Shown: in pieces, positions 1-11,367 of the stretch
Numbering within the stretch: position 1 is the first letter of the stretch
How the letters are laid out: each line of letters begins with the position of its first letter
NCBI GenBank assembly: GCA_020740775.1
Contig: JAHEWK010000006.1
Location: forward strand, 248,001 to 312,000
Origin: Ilyonectria destructans
Lineage: Eukaryota > Ascomycota > Sordariomycetes > Hypocreales > Nectriaceae
Direction of reading: 5' to 3'
DNA length: 64,000 nucleotides
Position numbers and translations under genes: made by a program
Notes under the pieces: generated by a model
Told to the model about the DNA's origin: nothing
Databases searched by the model: none
The model's input: the letters and a program-made list of their open reading frames with translations, nothing else

Positions 1-154
1 TGCGCGTGATTTTGGTACAGTGCTTAATAACCATCTTTCTCTCCGTTGCGACAATATGTCGCATAATGAGAAGCATTTGTCAGCTTTAAGGGCTCTTTGT
101 CTAAAAATCTCCAGAGTGCGTGGAACAGCCCGAAACCTTTTCCAAACTCGGTCC

Positions 155-1289
155 ATGGTGCACGAAGACATGCACTCATCAACAACTTGGCAACAGCCAT
201 CAGCAGTAACCCACACCATCAATGTAGGCGCAGTGAGTTTTCTCGAACTTCCCCGTCGTCTCGGTACTGATAGGCTTCAGGGAGGCTTTTCATTTGACCC
301 TGAATCTTTGAACGCAGATATCGGAGACTTTGTCAGTAAGTCCAATTCACGGCCCAAAGTAGATTTCTGTTACAGGCTCGTGACAGTGTGGCGGTTTTTC
401 CCGCGAAACCACTCCGTTGTCCGGGTGGCGTTCCGTTACCCATGCATTCCACTAGATTACATTGAGCCCAGTGTGGCCGGCTTCTACAGTGGGCAGAGAC
501 GTGTTGCAGCTGAAGATGAGGCACGTTCCGGCCTCTGACCGAAGGCGATGACTGACCTCTGTAGGGTTCCATCTTTACTGTCCGCATCAACGACTCGGAA
601 CCGATTTTCTACTACTGCTCAAACCCTCATTCCTGCGTCTACGAGGGAATGATAGGCGTCATTAACCCGGTGAGCCTCGAGCTTCTCATGTCAGATAACC
701 CCTCTAACCATTTGAATCATCAGAACAGTACCTGGACGTTGCAAAATCAAAAAAGGTATCTGGCCGACACCACGCTACAACTCAGCCCGGGCGAGCCATA
801 CCAAACAGAGGGGCCTCCTGTGGAAAGTCCTGACAGTCGACAGGGAGGGAGACCTGTCGACGGGCAACAAGGCGGCCAACAGAGGCTCGGAATCAGTCAA
901 GTGGCGGGCCTTGCTGTTGGCGCGGCGGCAGCTCTAATAGGGCTTGCCGTGATCGCGGCCATGTGTCTATACGGGAGAAAGATCCTCCGGCTGCATCACG
1001 TCTTACCGCATTGACTGAGTTGCAAGTTTCCCCACCAAGCCTGTCACACTAGCCTCCCTCTAGCGGCGACCGCTGCGGCGAGACTGAGATGCAGGCGCTG
1101 AGTATGTCTACGGAGGTGCAACCGCCCATATGGGTGTCCGAAGTCTACACCGTCTATACAGAACTCCCGGTCTCTCCATGTGAATCGCGTCAGGGGATCT
1201 CTCAGCACCAGCCGCCGCCGTACAGTCGCGGCACAAGAAGATTTTCTTGGGAGAAAGGAACGGAGGCGGCGTACCGGCCGAGCAAATGA
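155..1289 (+). CDS. Extracellular cupredoxin-domain protein with C-terminal membrane anchor (start unresolved)
   Basis: The sequence shows a fungal cupredoxin (plastocyanin-like) fold split by short introns. A 48-nt GT-AG intron at 233-280 joins THTINVGA to GGFSFDPESLNADIGDFV; an intron at 336-386 then joins to MWRFFPRNHSVV, the usual copper-site His region; a third intron ends at 564 and leads to FTVRINDSEPIFYYC and MIGVINP, the conserved C-terminal block of this family. A Gly/Ala-rich membrane helix follows at about 900-975 (residues GLAVGAAAALIGLAVIAAM), then a basic stop-transfer. A tail exon around 1090-1289 (containing VYTELPVSP) resembles the cytosolic tail of this family but its junction is not resolved. 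The protein is probably held at the cell surface. No signal peptide could be placed, so an upstream exon may be missing or lie outside the window, and the third intron's donor is not consensus. Family identity is fairly sure; the ends are not. Confidence 0.6.
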
Positions 1290-1944
1290 GGACTTGCCGA
1301 CAAATTGGGGACACAATCCGATAGGATCGATAGTCTTGGCAGGTTTGGCATTCCTGTGGGCAATGGGCAGACGGATCTCGTGTGGCGAGCCCTCGAGGCC
1401 TCAGAGTGCGCCTGCGTGCCCTTATATGGTGTTTGTGAGACGAAAAGATCGCATCACCGCAAAACACATCATAGAGTAACTACTCCATCTGGTTGATACC
1501 GAAGGGAGCCTCCCGCACATACTACGATGTCAAAGTTATACAACATGGAGTGCGGGCCCAGGCGGACAATGAGCTACTGGTGAATATCTGTCGCCGGCGT
1601 CTTCCTGCGATGGTGCCTGGCTCACTCCATCAGATCTCTTGGCATAAACCCACGACATGGGCTCTGTGGATGCCCCGTGTTTAATGTTTTACCGGGGAAA
1701 AAGACAGCCAAAAAAGCCGATGGCCTTTATCGCGATGCCGCTACGGCAAAAGGGAATGCGCACTCCTTTTTCCAGTAGTGCAATTGTGGTCCATATCTCC
1801 GTCTGACAGCCTTTGGACTTAATGCAACCATATTCTCGAGAGCGTGAAAAATTGTCCCTTTTACTCCTAGGCTATGCAAGTAATAAAGCCAGCACTTCTT
1901 TACAGTCCCGACCAATAAAACGTACGAGGAAGATTGAATCTACT
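1290..1944. other. Intergenic, nothing recognised
   Basis: Short overlapping open frames on both strands show no family motif or splice-consistent extension. The 3' ends of the flanking cupredoxin gene and GH3 remnant converge here. Confidence 0.5.
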
Positions 1945-2667
1945 CCTCATTATCTCGTCCTTGGGATTCGCACTCTTAGCCACAATGACAGTGAACTCAC
2001 CCACCTCGGTCATCCACTGAGCATGCTCCTGGGACCAGTACGACAAGGCGTACTTGTCCAGGTCGAGGGTGACGGTTTGTTTCTCGCCAGGCTCTAGGGT
2101 CAATTTTTTGAACGCCTTCAGCTCCTTCTTGGGCCTCTGCAAAGAACTATCTGGATCCGCCACGTAGATCTGAACCACTTCGGCTCCCTTAAGCTTGCTC
2201 ATGTTTTGGACCTGCACCGAAATTCTCATGATGTGGTTTGCCGAGGCAGAGAACTCGTCCGACATAAAGAGGTCAGGATACTCAAACTCGGTGTAGGATA
2301 ACCTATGGCCGAAGTAGAACTCTAGCTCGACCTCGAGCTGCTCATAGTATCGGTATCCAACAAATACACCTTCTCCGTAGACGAGTTCGCGGTCAGACTT
2401 GCCAAACGCTAAGTATGCAGGGTTATCTTGGAGCCTCTTGGGGAATGTTATAGACATTCTAGCTGACGGGTTGACACGCCCGAAGAGGTCATCTGTTAAC
2501 CTTAAGGACAAACCCCCACGTTTAAGAGGTGATTTACAGGAGGCAATGGAGAGGGGATTGTGATAGAGGAGCTTGATCATCCGTATATGTGTGGCTTCTG
2601 GCTCCATTGTTAGACTCAAATTATTGAATAACCCTTTGCTCCACAGCTTACCTTGATCTTTGTCCAA
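1945..2667 (-). pseudogene. GH3 beta-glucosidase remnant (C-terminal part)
   Basis: The minus-strand translation carries the hallmark sequence of the GH3 C-terminal region: LFGRVNPSARMSITFPKRL, then DNPAYLAFG, GEGVFVGYRYYE, and a fibronectin III-like domain ending in VGEFTVIVAKSA. Intact fungal GH3 enzymes are about 700-900 residues and begin with the TIM-barrel domain that holds the catalytic Asp nucleophile; here only about 220 recognisable residues remain and the N-terminal domain is absent. Upstream sequence (2500-2790) is degenerate and runs straight into the end of the NLR gene. Extracellular or cytosolic beta-glucosidase activity is known for the family but cannot come from this fragment. 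It is most likely a truncated relic left by rearrangement. Confidence 0.8.
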
Positions 2668-2792
2668 GCCCGGCTCATAACTGAAGTGCCCGACATCTTA
2701 AACGTGAAGCAACGCGAAGATGGCGAGTGATGCTGCTAGATTACCTGCCCTGGCCCCAGGTGTCAATGTCAAGTACTGGGACTCTGCCGAGG

Positions 2793-5700
2793 CTAAAACC
2801 ATGTCGTATTTCGACCAACTTCCCGTCCCAGGAGTCCAATGACAAGCGAGTTGTGTCGTCGTTCAGCCGCATCCCGAGGCGTGTCACCTAGTCGATTCCG
2901 GAGGTTGACGTCACAGCCACTGCCAACAAGGGCTTGTATGACGCCCAAGTTGCTGGCTCCCGGGCTCTGTTCGCACGCAATGTGAAGCGCCGAGCCTCCG
3001 GGGAATGTCATGTCAATGGCGTCCGGGTTGGCGCCGTTACTGAGGAGGAGTTTGACCATGGCGATATCTCCAAGCCTTGTGGCTAGGTGTAATGGTGGAG
3101 GAAGCGTTGTTGAGTTGTGGTTAATATCCACGCCGTCCTGGATGTGACGCTTGGCCGCTATGATTTCAGGGCGACACACGGCAGAATGCAGTGGCGAGGC
3201 TAAAAAGAAGTTAGCAAGCTCATGTACGTCCCCTGTATCCTCCGCTCGTTGAGCTATCTTCCTCCATGAGTTGGAAGATGGGACGAGGTAGAATCTCATA
3301 TGGCGCATAATGTCAGCGCCCGTACTGCCGTATATGTCAAGTGTAGCAGCCACGCCCCAGTCGACATCAAGCCACCTCGGGTCAGCCCTCCGCTTGAGGA
3401 GCTCCAAGGTGATGTGTGGGTTTCGATTCATGATAGCCACACCAAGAGGAGACCGTCCGTCTGATAGGGGACTGGGCTGAAAATTGTGCTCGAGGAGTAG
3501 AATAACCGCCTCTGACCAGCTACTCTCGACGGCTGTCATTAGAGCAGATCCTTTGGATGCCGGGTCCATCGAGGTAGCATCCGTTATAGACTGAACGAGC
3601 AGTACAATGACTCTGATGTCTCTCTTGGATTCCGTTGCCATTTGACGCAACGCAGCGCAGAGGGGCTGTGAAGTCTTCCAAGTCCCAAACGTGACGCAGC
3701 TCGTTGCTTTGGCACCGCATTTGACAAGGAATGCGAGGACATCGGGGTCCAAGCAGCCGACGTGTATACATCGGGCCAAAACGTCCCCTACGCTTTCACC
3801 CGAGAGCCGGAACTCGTCTGAACTCGAGGCTATCCGGGATATCAGTGCCCATATAAGTTCGTCGTGTGAAGCCTCGTCTCGGAGAAGATCGCGGAACAAT
3901 GCTTCATGCGGCGCGCTCATAGCCCAAGAGAACATTTCCTTCCTTCTCGGCCGATACGGAAGAGAAACGACAGTTATGTCGCCTTCTATAAGCCGCTTCC
4001 AGAATGAATACAACTTCAGGTCGATGATTTTGTGGAAGAGCCGAGTATGTTCCAGCCACTGTGATGAAGCGTAGCCGAGGAAGCCCTGGACGACGTCGAT
4101 CCCAGCTTGTGACACTTTCTTCATGGCGACCCGCATCAGATCTATCTGCATCGGCGGTGCCTGGCCCTTGCGGGTCAAGAGTGAATTCACACGACCGCCA
4201 AGAAGACTAGACCTCAATGCTGATGTCTTGAGCCTCTCTACAACTTGATTGCCCGAGATCTTACGGTCCACAGAGACCCTGGTATCAAACAAGTTGTAGT
4301 TGAGATACGTCACGCATACAGAGCCCATCTCGAGAGAAGCGTCATCCAACGAAAAGTGATATCGAGCTGTGATCGGATTGTCGGCAGACGACAGAAGATG
4401 TGTCAAGGCACTGTGGTGGATGAACCGCACCTGAGACTCCTCTTCATCAATTTCCAACAGCGCACCACCACATTCGCCCACCAACGTTGCGGGATTGCGT
4501 GAAATCGTTGTAACATCCCACATTGTATTGCCTGGCTTAACGCTGAGAGCAACTTTGAGCTCGTTGAGGGTGAGCGACGGGTCTGCAGCTGCGACTAATT
4601 TGAAGATTTTGTTGCCGTGCCGAGTGTTGGAGATTCTCTGCAGCGCTTTGTCAAAGGCCTCTGGTAGTTCTTTTGGTAGTGTGGTAACAATGTCGAAGAT
4701 CTCAGCGTCGGATACGATGGTCGGATCGTAGCTTGGGAATATCGTTTCGAGCTGTAGGGCAACCCAGAGATACCTATAACCACGCTCAGTCCTGGAACCT
4801 GTGAGAATCAAGGACACCAGGGTTTACTCACATTCCTCGAGCTCCAGCTATCAGCTGTTGTTTGATCAGTTCCTCCAGCTCTGGACGGAAATGACGACGG
4901 CCTGCTCTGCGTCCTATCTCCTTTTCAATGAAGCTGGTTATCTCACCCGCTCTTGCCTTGTCACCCATGGAGACAACATGGTCAATTTGCAGAAGCGTAG
5001 CCACACGTCCCTGTAGCTTTGAATCGGGTCTGCTTGAAAAGCAGAGATGAACATTGCGCTGCTTTTGGAGACGCTGCAGTGCTTGCAGGACGTCATCCAC
5101 CTCCTCCATATCGCATTCTTCCAGTCCATCGAGGACTAAGAAGTGAGCTCGATGCTCGGGCATGACTTGAAGAAGCAATTCAACCATCCTTTCTACTCCC
5201 AGACGGCTTCCAGGTGGTTGATTTTCCTCGGCTGCAACTGTGGTGAACCGCCCTTTGTTTCCCGGGTCCTGGAGGATCTGGCAAGCTATGCCTCCGATGA
5301 TCGCTCGCGCCTCGAGAGACTTTTGTTCACCAGACTTGCAAAAGAAATAACATACGGCTTTCCTTGGCGCTTCTTTCTGCTTCCCTTCTGACTTAGAGAC
5401 TGGCTCGTTCGGATCGTCGTCGACAAACAGGTCGCCAACGACATTAGCCAACACCACAGTCTTGCCACTCCCGAGGTTTCCCTTCAACCAAAGCGTCGAC
5501 GAAGAACTAGCAGCTCTCCAGCTCTTGTAAGGCTCCGTTTCAAATATCCAGCCAGAAGTGCCTTTCCTCCTCTCACGTCGCCAAATATTCTCAAAGTCCA
5601 CCTTATCCGAGGAAAGCAGGTTAAGGATATGGCGACGACGTTCTTCTACCGCACGTTTCCTCGATTCCGCGGACAGGGTGATTTCCAAGCTTCGAAGCTT

Positions 5701-6463
5701 TCCCATGGCCCACTCCTGCGCGTTAAGATGGCTTCGAGTTGCGAGGACGGTGACCTTTTTTTCGATGAGACCTCCCCAGTGTACAAGGTCATCCTCTAAA
5801 GGCTTCGCCTGGGCTTCAAATGATGATATAATGGATGCGGCGACCAAGGCAAAACGCGATTTCTGCGCGTAGGTGACGATTTTCTGACACAGTTGGACTA
5901 TAACGGCGAGGTACTCGCACATGTAGTCCTGCAGTTCTCGGCTCTTGGGGAAGAGGAGCGCTAAATCCGAATGAATGGAACAGGACCTGCCGATGTTCAT
6001 CATAAGGGTCGAAATGTTATCGAAGAATGAGAAGTAACCAATAGCGGCCTTGATATTGCAATCTTAGCGCAATCCTCAGTATCAAAATTGTCTCGAGTCT
6101 TACCTGAAGCGACATCCTAACGGCAGCCCAAACGCCGCTGGCAATCATGTTCTGCGACCCACCAACGATGAGATCGCCGATACAGACGAACTTTTGGATC
6201 CGGTCCAGAATTGTGACCAAGCGCATGCTCTGGCAGGTCCAGGATCTGTGAAGGCGAGCCCCAGTTCGGCTAAGGTCCTCGGTGAAGCTGATGACATCGG
6301 CGCTACTCGGAGGCGACCGCGATTTGAGCTTCTTGAAGTTCCTGCGCTGGTCTTCGTCGAGAATCGTTGCGAAGTCGGAGACGGCCTGGGCAAGCCGGAT
6401 TTCAGGCTTCAGCCTTCCAAAGTCGACGATGGTTTTGGACGTATTATCCATTGCCCGATGCAC
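2793..6463 (-). CDS. NLR-type protein: DUF7708-like N-terminus, NACHT, winged helix, ankyrin repeats
   Basis: Three exons (6104-6463, 4832-6048, 2793-4773) joined by GT-AG introns of 55 and 58 nt give an uninterrupted protein of about 1,185 residues. The N-terminal 250 residues resemble DUF7708, a helical domain common at the front of fungal NACHT proteins. The NACHT domain has a Walker A loop (GNLGSGKT) and a Walker B strand (HFLVLDGLEE), followed by SSRPDSKL and GARGMYLWVALQL, typical of the NPHP3_N/WHD arrangement. The second splice restores exactly this last motif, which supports the model. The C-terminal third has ankyrin repeats, for example LHLATRLGDIAMVKLLLSNGA and DVNLRNRLGDTPRDAA. 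Fungal STAND proteins of this type act as intracellular sensors in non-self recognition and regulated cell death; the ligand is unknown. The start could also be Met 5 of this model (6451). All key nucleotide-binding motifs look intact. Confidence 0.85.
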
Positions 6464-7169
6464 AGGCTAAAGGTTCAAGATTATTGAGGCACTTTGAGAC
6501 CTTTCGGACTGGAGACTTATCAATGGGTGATGAGTTGCAAGGCGGAACAATGCGTGAATAAAGACAACGTGGACGCGATTGAGCAAGTGAGGCTGAGGAT
6601 AGTCCTAGATGACCGTCACATGGCTTAGTCAGGTGACTGCCTTATTGCTATTGGTAAAAACAGCACAAGACTTGAAAGTGAAGATATGACCCCAAGCTAC
6701 GTAGTTTATACGATAAAACAATGCTATCTATTAAAAAGCTTCCAGTAAGTTAAATATATATCATGTAATTATTCTCGAGTATGAACAGCAAAAGTGTACA
6801 GTCCGAATCATAACACTCAACACCTAGTCATATCTCCCGTTTTGGCTAGCTCGATTCCGTCTCATGTCAGCTTGAATGAAGTTGTGTTCAGTTCATACTC
6901 AATCATATACTGGTCGGCATTTGGCCCGATCAACGACCATACCCTCTAACAGATATTTGACGTTCTTTTCAACTACACATGTCTGCGTTATCGAAAGCCT
7001 GCATCCTCGGCATGGCCTGGCCAGCACTGATCGAGGTGCCATAGGAGTCTCGGCCCCCGCTAGCTGTTGATGATTTGCGGTTAGAATTCAACACGTGGAT
7101 GCTAGCACAAGAAATGGAAAAATGCAAGTGCGAAGATCGTCCTAGGCCTAGTGATAACGCTGGTCTAAA
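6464..7169. other. Intergenic between NLR and NmrA-like genes
   Basis: About 700 bases of AT-moderate sequence contain the NLR promoter side (near 6464-6700) and the 3' flank of the NmrA-like gene. No conserved protein fragment or RNA gene was recognised. Confidence 0.5.
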
Positions 7170-8159
7170 TCAGACTCCATTCTTCCACTCGTTTGCTGTT
7201 TCGTTAACAAACTCTTCGTAACTTGTTGGAGCTTTCCCCATTAACGCAACTTGATCCCGGTACTCAGCCTCAGTCATCCCAAAACCATGCGCGTCGAACC
7301 ATTCATACATCAGCCTTAAATCTCTTGCCCATGTAGGATTTATTCTCGGCCTGTATAGCTCCTCAAAAGTCGTAAGTCCCCCCTCATCACTCTTGGCAGC
7401 GGTGACATCAGTTCCAAGCGCCGCTGACCACAACTTGGCCACATCCGTGTTGGTATACGTCTCCAAGCTCCCAACCATGACCTTCTTTCCGGCCCATACC
7501 TTTCCGTCGTCTTGTAGCGCGTTGGCTACGGCTAACGCGATGTCTCTAGGATCAACCCTGCTGACACCCTTAGACCCAAGCGGCTCGTCGAAGAATCCCT
7601 GCTTCAAGATGCTCTGCTTACTGCGCAAGTCATTGACGTAGAACAGACTCGGTCCGATGATCGTCCAACTAAATCCGCCTGGCTGCCCTCGTGGTGGGGT
7701 CAAGCCATATCGCAGCTTTACTTCAAGGATGGGCTTGACGAGTACATGCCCCGCTGCGTTGTTGCGAAGCCCGCCCGCCCGAATCACGTCCAGGTCAAAG
7801 TCGCCACATGCAGACAAGTACACAAGATGCTTGACGGTTCCTGATCGTTTGATTGCGTCAAACAAGTTGAGTGTTACCATCAGTTCGTTCTCGCCAGTGA
7901 GACATATAAAGGCAGCCGTTACTTGATGGGATTTGAGAAGGGTTTCCATGAAGACTGGGTCTTGAACATCTCCATGGATGATTTTGACACGAGATTCGTC
8001 TATTTCCGGTTGTAGTTGTGACGCTAGACGATCAGGGTTGGCGGTCGGGAGGACAAGCGTGGGCTTTGAGGGGTGTGATAGCAGGAGAGGGACGAGGTGT
8101 TTGCCAATGTGACCGGAGGCAGCGGTAAGAAGATACGTGGGCGGGATATTGGACGACAT
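7170..8159 (-). CDS. NmrA-like NAD(P)-binding protein (atypical SDR)
   Basis: A single uninterrupted exon of 329 residues. The N-terminus has a Rossmann nucleotide-binding loop (LTAASGHIGKHL), followed by the strand with VKIIHGDVQD and the VKHLVYLSACGDF segment typical of atypical short-chain dehydrogenases of the NmrA/HSCARG group. The catalytic Tyr-x3-Lys of classical SDRs is not evident, as expected for this group. Relatives are either redox sensors that bind NAD(P) and regulators, or reductases in secondary metabolism; which applies cannot be told. Length is normal for the family. It stands alone between the NLR and a transposon. Confidence 0.85.
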   Translation of the reverse strand: MSSNIPPTYLLTAASGHIGKHLVPLLLSHPSKPTLVLPTANPDRLASQLQPEIDESRVKIIHGDVQDPVFMETLLKSHQVTAAFICLTGENELMVTLNLFDAIKRSGTVKHLVYLSACGDFDLDVIRAGGLRNNAAGHVLVKPILEVKLRYGLTPPRGQPGGFSWTIIGPSLFYVNDLRSKQSILKQGFFDEPLGSKGVSRVDPRDIALAVANALQDDGKVWAGKKVMVGSLETYTNTDVAKLWSAALGTDVTAAKSDEGGLTTFEELYRPRINPTWARDLRLMYEWFDAHGFGMTEAEYRDQVALMGKAPTSYEEFVNETANEWKNGV

Positions 8160-8457
8160 CTGTTATAATATGGTTGTGGCAACTCTAGTCCATGCGTGGA
8201 GGAACGGCTCGAGACAAGCAGGGTTTGACTCCGGATGCTTGGGGCATCTTATAGTTGAACTAGTTGCATGATACCGGACTACGATTAAAAAAACACCTCC
8301 AAATAACGTGTTCTAGAAATGGCCCCACGCCTGGTTGACTAATTGCGTTATGTTAAGTTCCCTGGCAGCGTGATTTCTCAGCTGGGCTGATTTGTAATTG
8401 AAATCATTTTATTTATTAGTAAGCCTCTAAGCCCACACTTTATTTAATATTAAAAGG
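8160..8457. other. Promoter side of NmrA-like gene up to transposon edge
   Basis: No gene seen. The 8-bp direct repeat TTAAAAGG that flanks the transposon has its left copy at 8450-8457. Confidence 0.5.
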
Positions 8458-8519
8458 TGGCGAGCAGTACCCGCACGGCTAGGCGTGTAATAAAGATCCG
8501 TTATATGATCACCTAAATT

Positions 8520-8810
8520 TACAGCGCTATAGCGCCTATAGCACTGTAAGCTTCTAGCAGCTACAGCGCCTATAGCGCCCTAAGCTTCCAGCAGCTACAG
8601 CATCTGTAGCGCCCTAAGCTTCTAGCAGCTATAGCGCCTGCAGTGCCCTAAGCTTCTAATAGCTATAGTATCTATAGTATTTTAATCTTCTAGTAGCTAT
8701 AATATCTATAGTATTTTAAGATTTTAGTAGCTATAATATCTATAATATTTTAATTTTTTAGTAGCTATAATATCTATAATTTTTTAATTTTTTAGTAGCT
8801 ATATAATTTA
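8520..8810 (+). repeat. Left arm: about eight tandem 34-bp units, increasingly AT-rich
   Basis: Units of the form CTACAGCGCC-TATAGCGCCC-TAAGCTTCCAGCAG repeat head to tail. From the edge inward, GC positions change to A or T step by step (AGCGCC to AGTATC to AATATC), so the last units contain almost no G or C. Confidence 0.85.
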
Positions 8811-9130
8811 AAGATTTTAATAATTAAAAAATTCTAATATTAAAAATATAATCTTTTAGAAATTTAAATAAAAAAATTTAAATCTTTTTTTTTATAAATA
8901 TAATTATTTAAAAAAGAATTAAGAAATATAAAGAGGTTAAAATACTTTAAAATATATATATTTAGAGGGGGGATTAAAAGCTTAATAGTAAAAAGAAATA
9001 TTAATAATAGTATTAATAATATAAACTATATATTCAGTCTATTTAAAAATTAATAATATACTTAAATAAATTAAAGTTTCTATTAAAAATATATAATTAA
9101 TATTATAATTAAAAATTAAAAATACTATAA
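8811..9130. repeat. AT-only centre of the palindromic element
   Basis: Nearly pure A/T sequence with short runs of A and T, no open frame, lying at the symmetry centre of the inverted repeat. Confidence 0.8.
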
Positions 9131-9560
9131 ATATATTAGCTATTAAAAGCTTAAAATATTATAAAATATTATAACTATTAAAAAATTATAAATATTATAA
9201 TTATTAAAAAACTTAAAAAATTATAAATATTATAGCTACTAAAAGCTTAAAATACTATAGATATTATAGCTACTAAAAGCTTAAAATACTATAGATATTA
9301 TAGCTATTAAAATCTTAAAATACTATAGATATTATAGCTACTAGAAGATTAAAATACTATAGATACTATAGCTATTAGAAGCTTAGGGCACTGCAGGCGC
9401 TATAGCTGCTAGAAGCTTAGGGCGCTATAGGCGCTGTAGCTGCTGGAAGCTTAAGGCGCTGCAGGCGCTGTAGCTGCTGGGAAATTAGAGTGCTATAGGT
9501 GCTACAGCGCTGTAAATTTAGGGTACTCTAGGCGCTATACGCGCTATAGCCCCTGTAAAT
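9131..9560 (-). repeat. Right arm: inverted copies of the 34-bp units
   Basis: The units of the left arm recur in reverse orientation (for example GCTGCTGGAAGCTTAAGGCG), again most GC-rich at the outer edge and AT-rich toward the centre. Confidence 0.85.
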
Positions 9561-9764
9561 TTAAATGCTTATATAATAATCTTTATTGCACGCCTAGCCG
9601 TGCAAATGTCACGTGTTGGTAATTGCACGCCTAGCCGTGCGGTACTGCTCGCCTTAAAAGGTCCACTTGTTATTCAGCCTGAAGGGCGTTTTACTCAGTT
9701 AGAAAGCAGACTATAAAACCTCTGAGGATTCGAAACTGCACGCTATCAGATTTCTCTACTAGCG

Positions 9765-11260
9765 ATGACTTTCCGCGACATTTCCAGTATCATGGACTTC
9801 CCGATCCATTCCTACGCAAGACAGGCCCGACCTGAGAGCTCATCGTCGATAACAACCCCTCTCTCATCTGGGAGCCGAGCTGCACAACTCATCGATGAGC
9901 TGGGCAGACTGCATGAACACAGTGTGGTGGCCCAGCCTTGTCGACATGGGCACCAATACGGTACTAGAATTGATGTCGTGGAGAGACGTGGAGTTTGTAG
10001 AGGGCCGCTTCGACTTCTCTGAGCTCGACACCATCCTCAGCAGAGCAGACTACATGGCTTGCGCCTCGTTCTTCTATGGTTGGGAGCGTTCAAAAACGGT
10101 ATAGGCTAGTATACCCGCGATCGGAGTGCTGCCGCAGATGAACCTTTCAACTCGGCAGTCCCAGACGATCTACTCAACTTCATCCGATCTGAGTGGGATG
10201 GCCTGCATCCGAAATTCAAGGAATCTTTTGCCGAGCTGTATGGTAGTCTTCAAACTCTCAGACGAGGCGATGGGAGTTCCTGGGCAACGATCTTCGGAGA
10301 GAATGCGCAGGCCGAAGAGCTTTTCATGGCATATCATTATTCTTACTACGTCGAAACAATCGCCGCATGCATACCCGTTGCCTCTATACACGAGCGCATG
10401 GCCCCCCCTGCCTTCTGCTGAAGGTGAGTCTAGAGCCTCTGGCGTCGCCAGTGGAGGCGGGCAACCGGGCGTTTATCCCTCAGAAGGACCAACACCGAGC
10501 GTTCTTGACATCTGGATCCAGTACACGCCTTCTCTGGGATTTCTATACCTAGATATCTATGTAGGAGACTACAACAAGCTCCTAGGCGCCTACTCTCACA
10601 AAGGCCAAGCCTTTTTATTCCTGAGCAGCGCCGTGACGACTATGGTGCCTGCCGGATCTGGCAGGCCATTCCCAGTCACAGTGCCATAGGCGCGTGCCCC
10701 CTCTGGCATTGACTCTCTGTCGGCGAGCAGCTGTGCTTACAACAAGTACTACACATTTCTGGCGTCGGTCTCGGCGATTGTGATTGAAGCGACTGCGACC
10801 CGAATCTCTGCTCGGCTTCTACTTCGACGAGTTTGGGTCGACTGGAGCTGACAAACCCATCATCCAACGTTTCAGCAAGTTGGAGCTGACTATCAAGCAG
10901 GCCTTTGTCTTCAGGAAACCCGAACCTGCGCTCAGCCTAATCATCGAATTGGAACCTAGCCGTTTCCTTTTCATTGGGACCGGCTACAATGTCTTGTTCG
11001 CATCAACCTCGCCGACCGCAGTCTACACTGATGTTTTACACGCCGAGGAAAAGCGTGTCGTTGATGCGGAAAATGGATTGCTGGAGACTGAACGCAGACT
11101 GGATGGGGACGAGACATCCAGTGGCCTCTAGCTAAACATCGGAAACGAGGAACCGGATTACGGAGATGTTTCCATTCCCGTCCTGTTTCCTGCCCGTACA
11201 ATGATCGCTGAAGCTACCATATACTCTCTGGACCGGTCTCAGGTCCCTGGCAGTTAGATA
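9765..11260 (+). pseudogene. DUF5597 / GH35-like beta-galactosidase, heavily decayed
   Basis: Fragments in several frames follow the order of DUF5597-containing beta-galactosidases: WWPSLVDMGTNTVLELMSW and VEGRFDFSELDTILSRA (barrel start, 9895-10060), VPDDLLNFIRSEWDGLHP, ENAQAEELFMAYHYSYYVE (around 10300), PSVLDIWIQYTPS and LDIYVGDYNKLL (10500-10580), and the C-terminal beta domain GFYFDEFGSTGADK, KQAFVFRKPEPA and RRLDGDETSSG (10810-11130). Frame changes and stops separate them, so no functional enzyme can be made. The family removes terminal galactose from oligosaccharides. The gene starts about 100 bp from the palindromic transposon, but whether insertion caused the decay is not shown. Confidence 0.8.
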
Positions 11261-11367
11261 GGTAAAGCTAGAAATATGGGCCATCATGGCATTGTTGGCA
11301 ACGGAAGCATTTGCGTGGCGTGTAATCCTTTACAAAGTGACGATGCCAAGGGCTGCAACCTAACATA

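Larger units (their letters stand above)
8458..9653. mobile_element. Non-autonomous, palindromic hAT-like element with 8-bp target duplication
   Basis: The two ends are inverted copies: the left begins GGCGAGCAGTACCCGCACGG and the right, read inward, GGCGAGCAGTACCGCACGG. Both are flanked by the same 8 bp, TTAAAAGG (8450-8457 and 9654-9661), the target-site length of hAT transposons. The right end carries a second copy of GCACGGCTAGGCGTGC. The interior is almost entirely a long inverted repeat made of 34-bp tandem units, with no transposase coding capacity. Element borders and duplication are seen directly; assignment to hAT rests only on the 8-bp duplication. Confidence 0.8.

Noticed and set aside
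8520..9560. CRISPR-like regular repeats
   Set aside because: The units are contiguous tandem repeats without unique spacers, inverted about a centre, in a eukaryotic genome.
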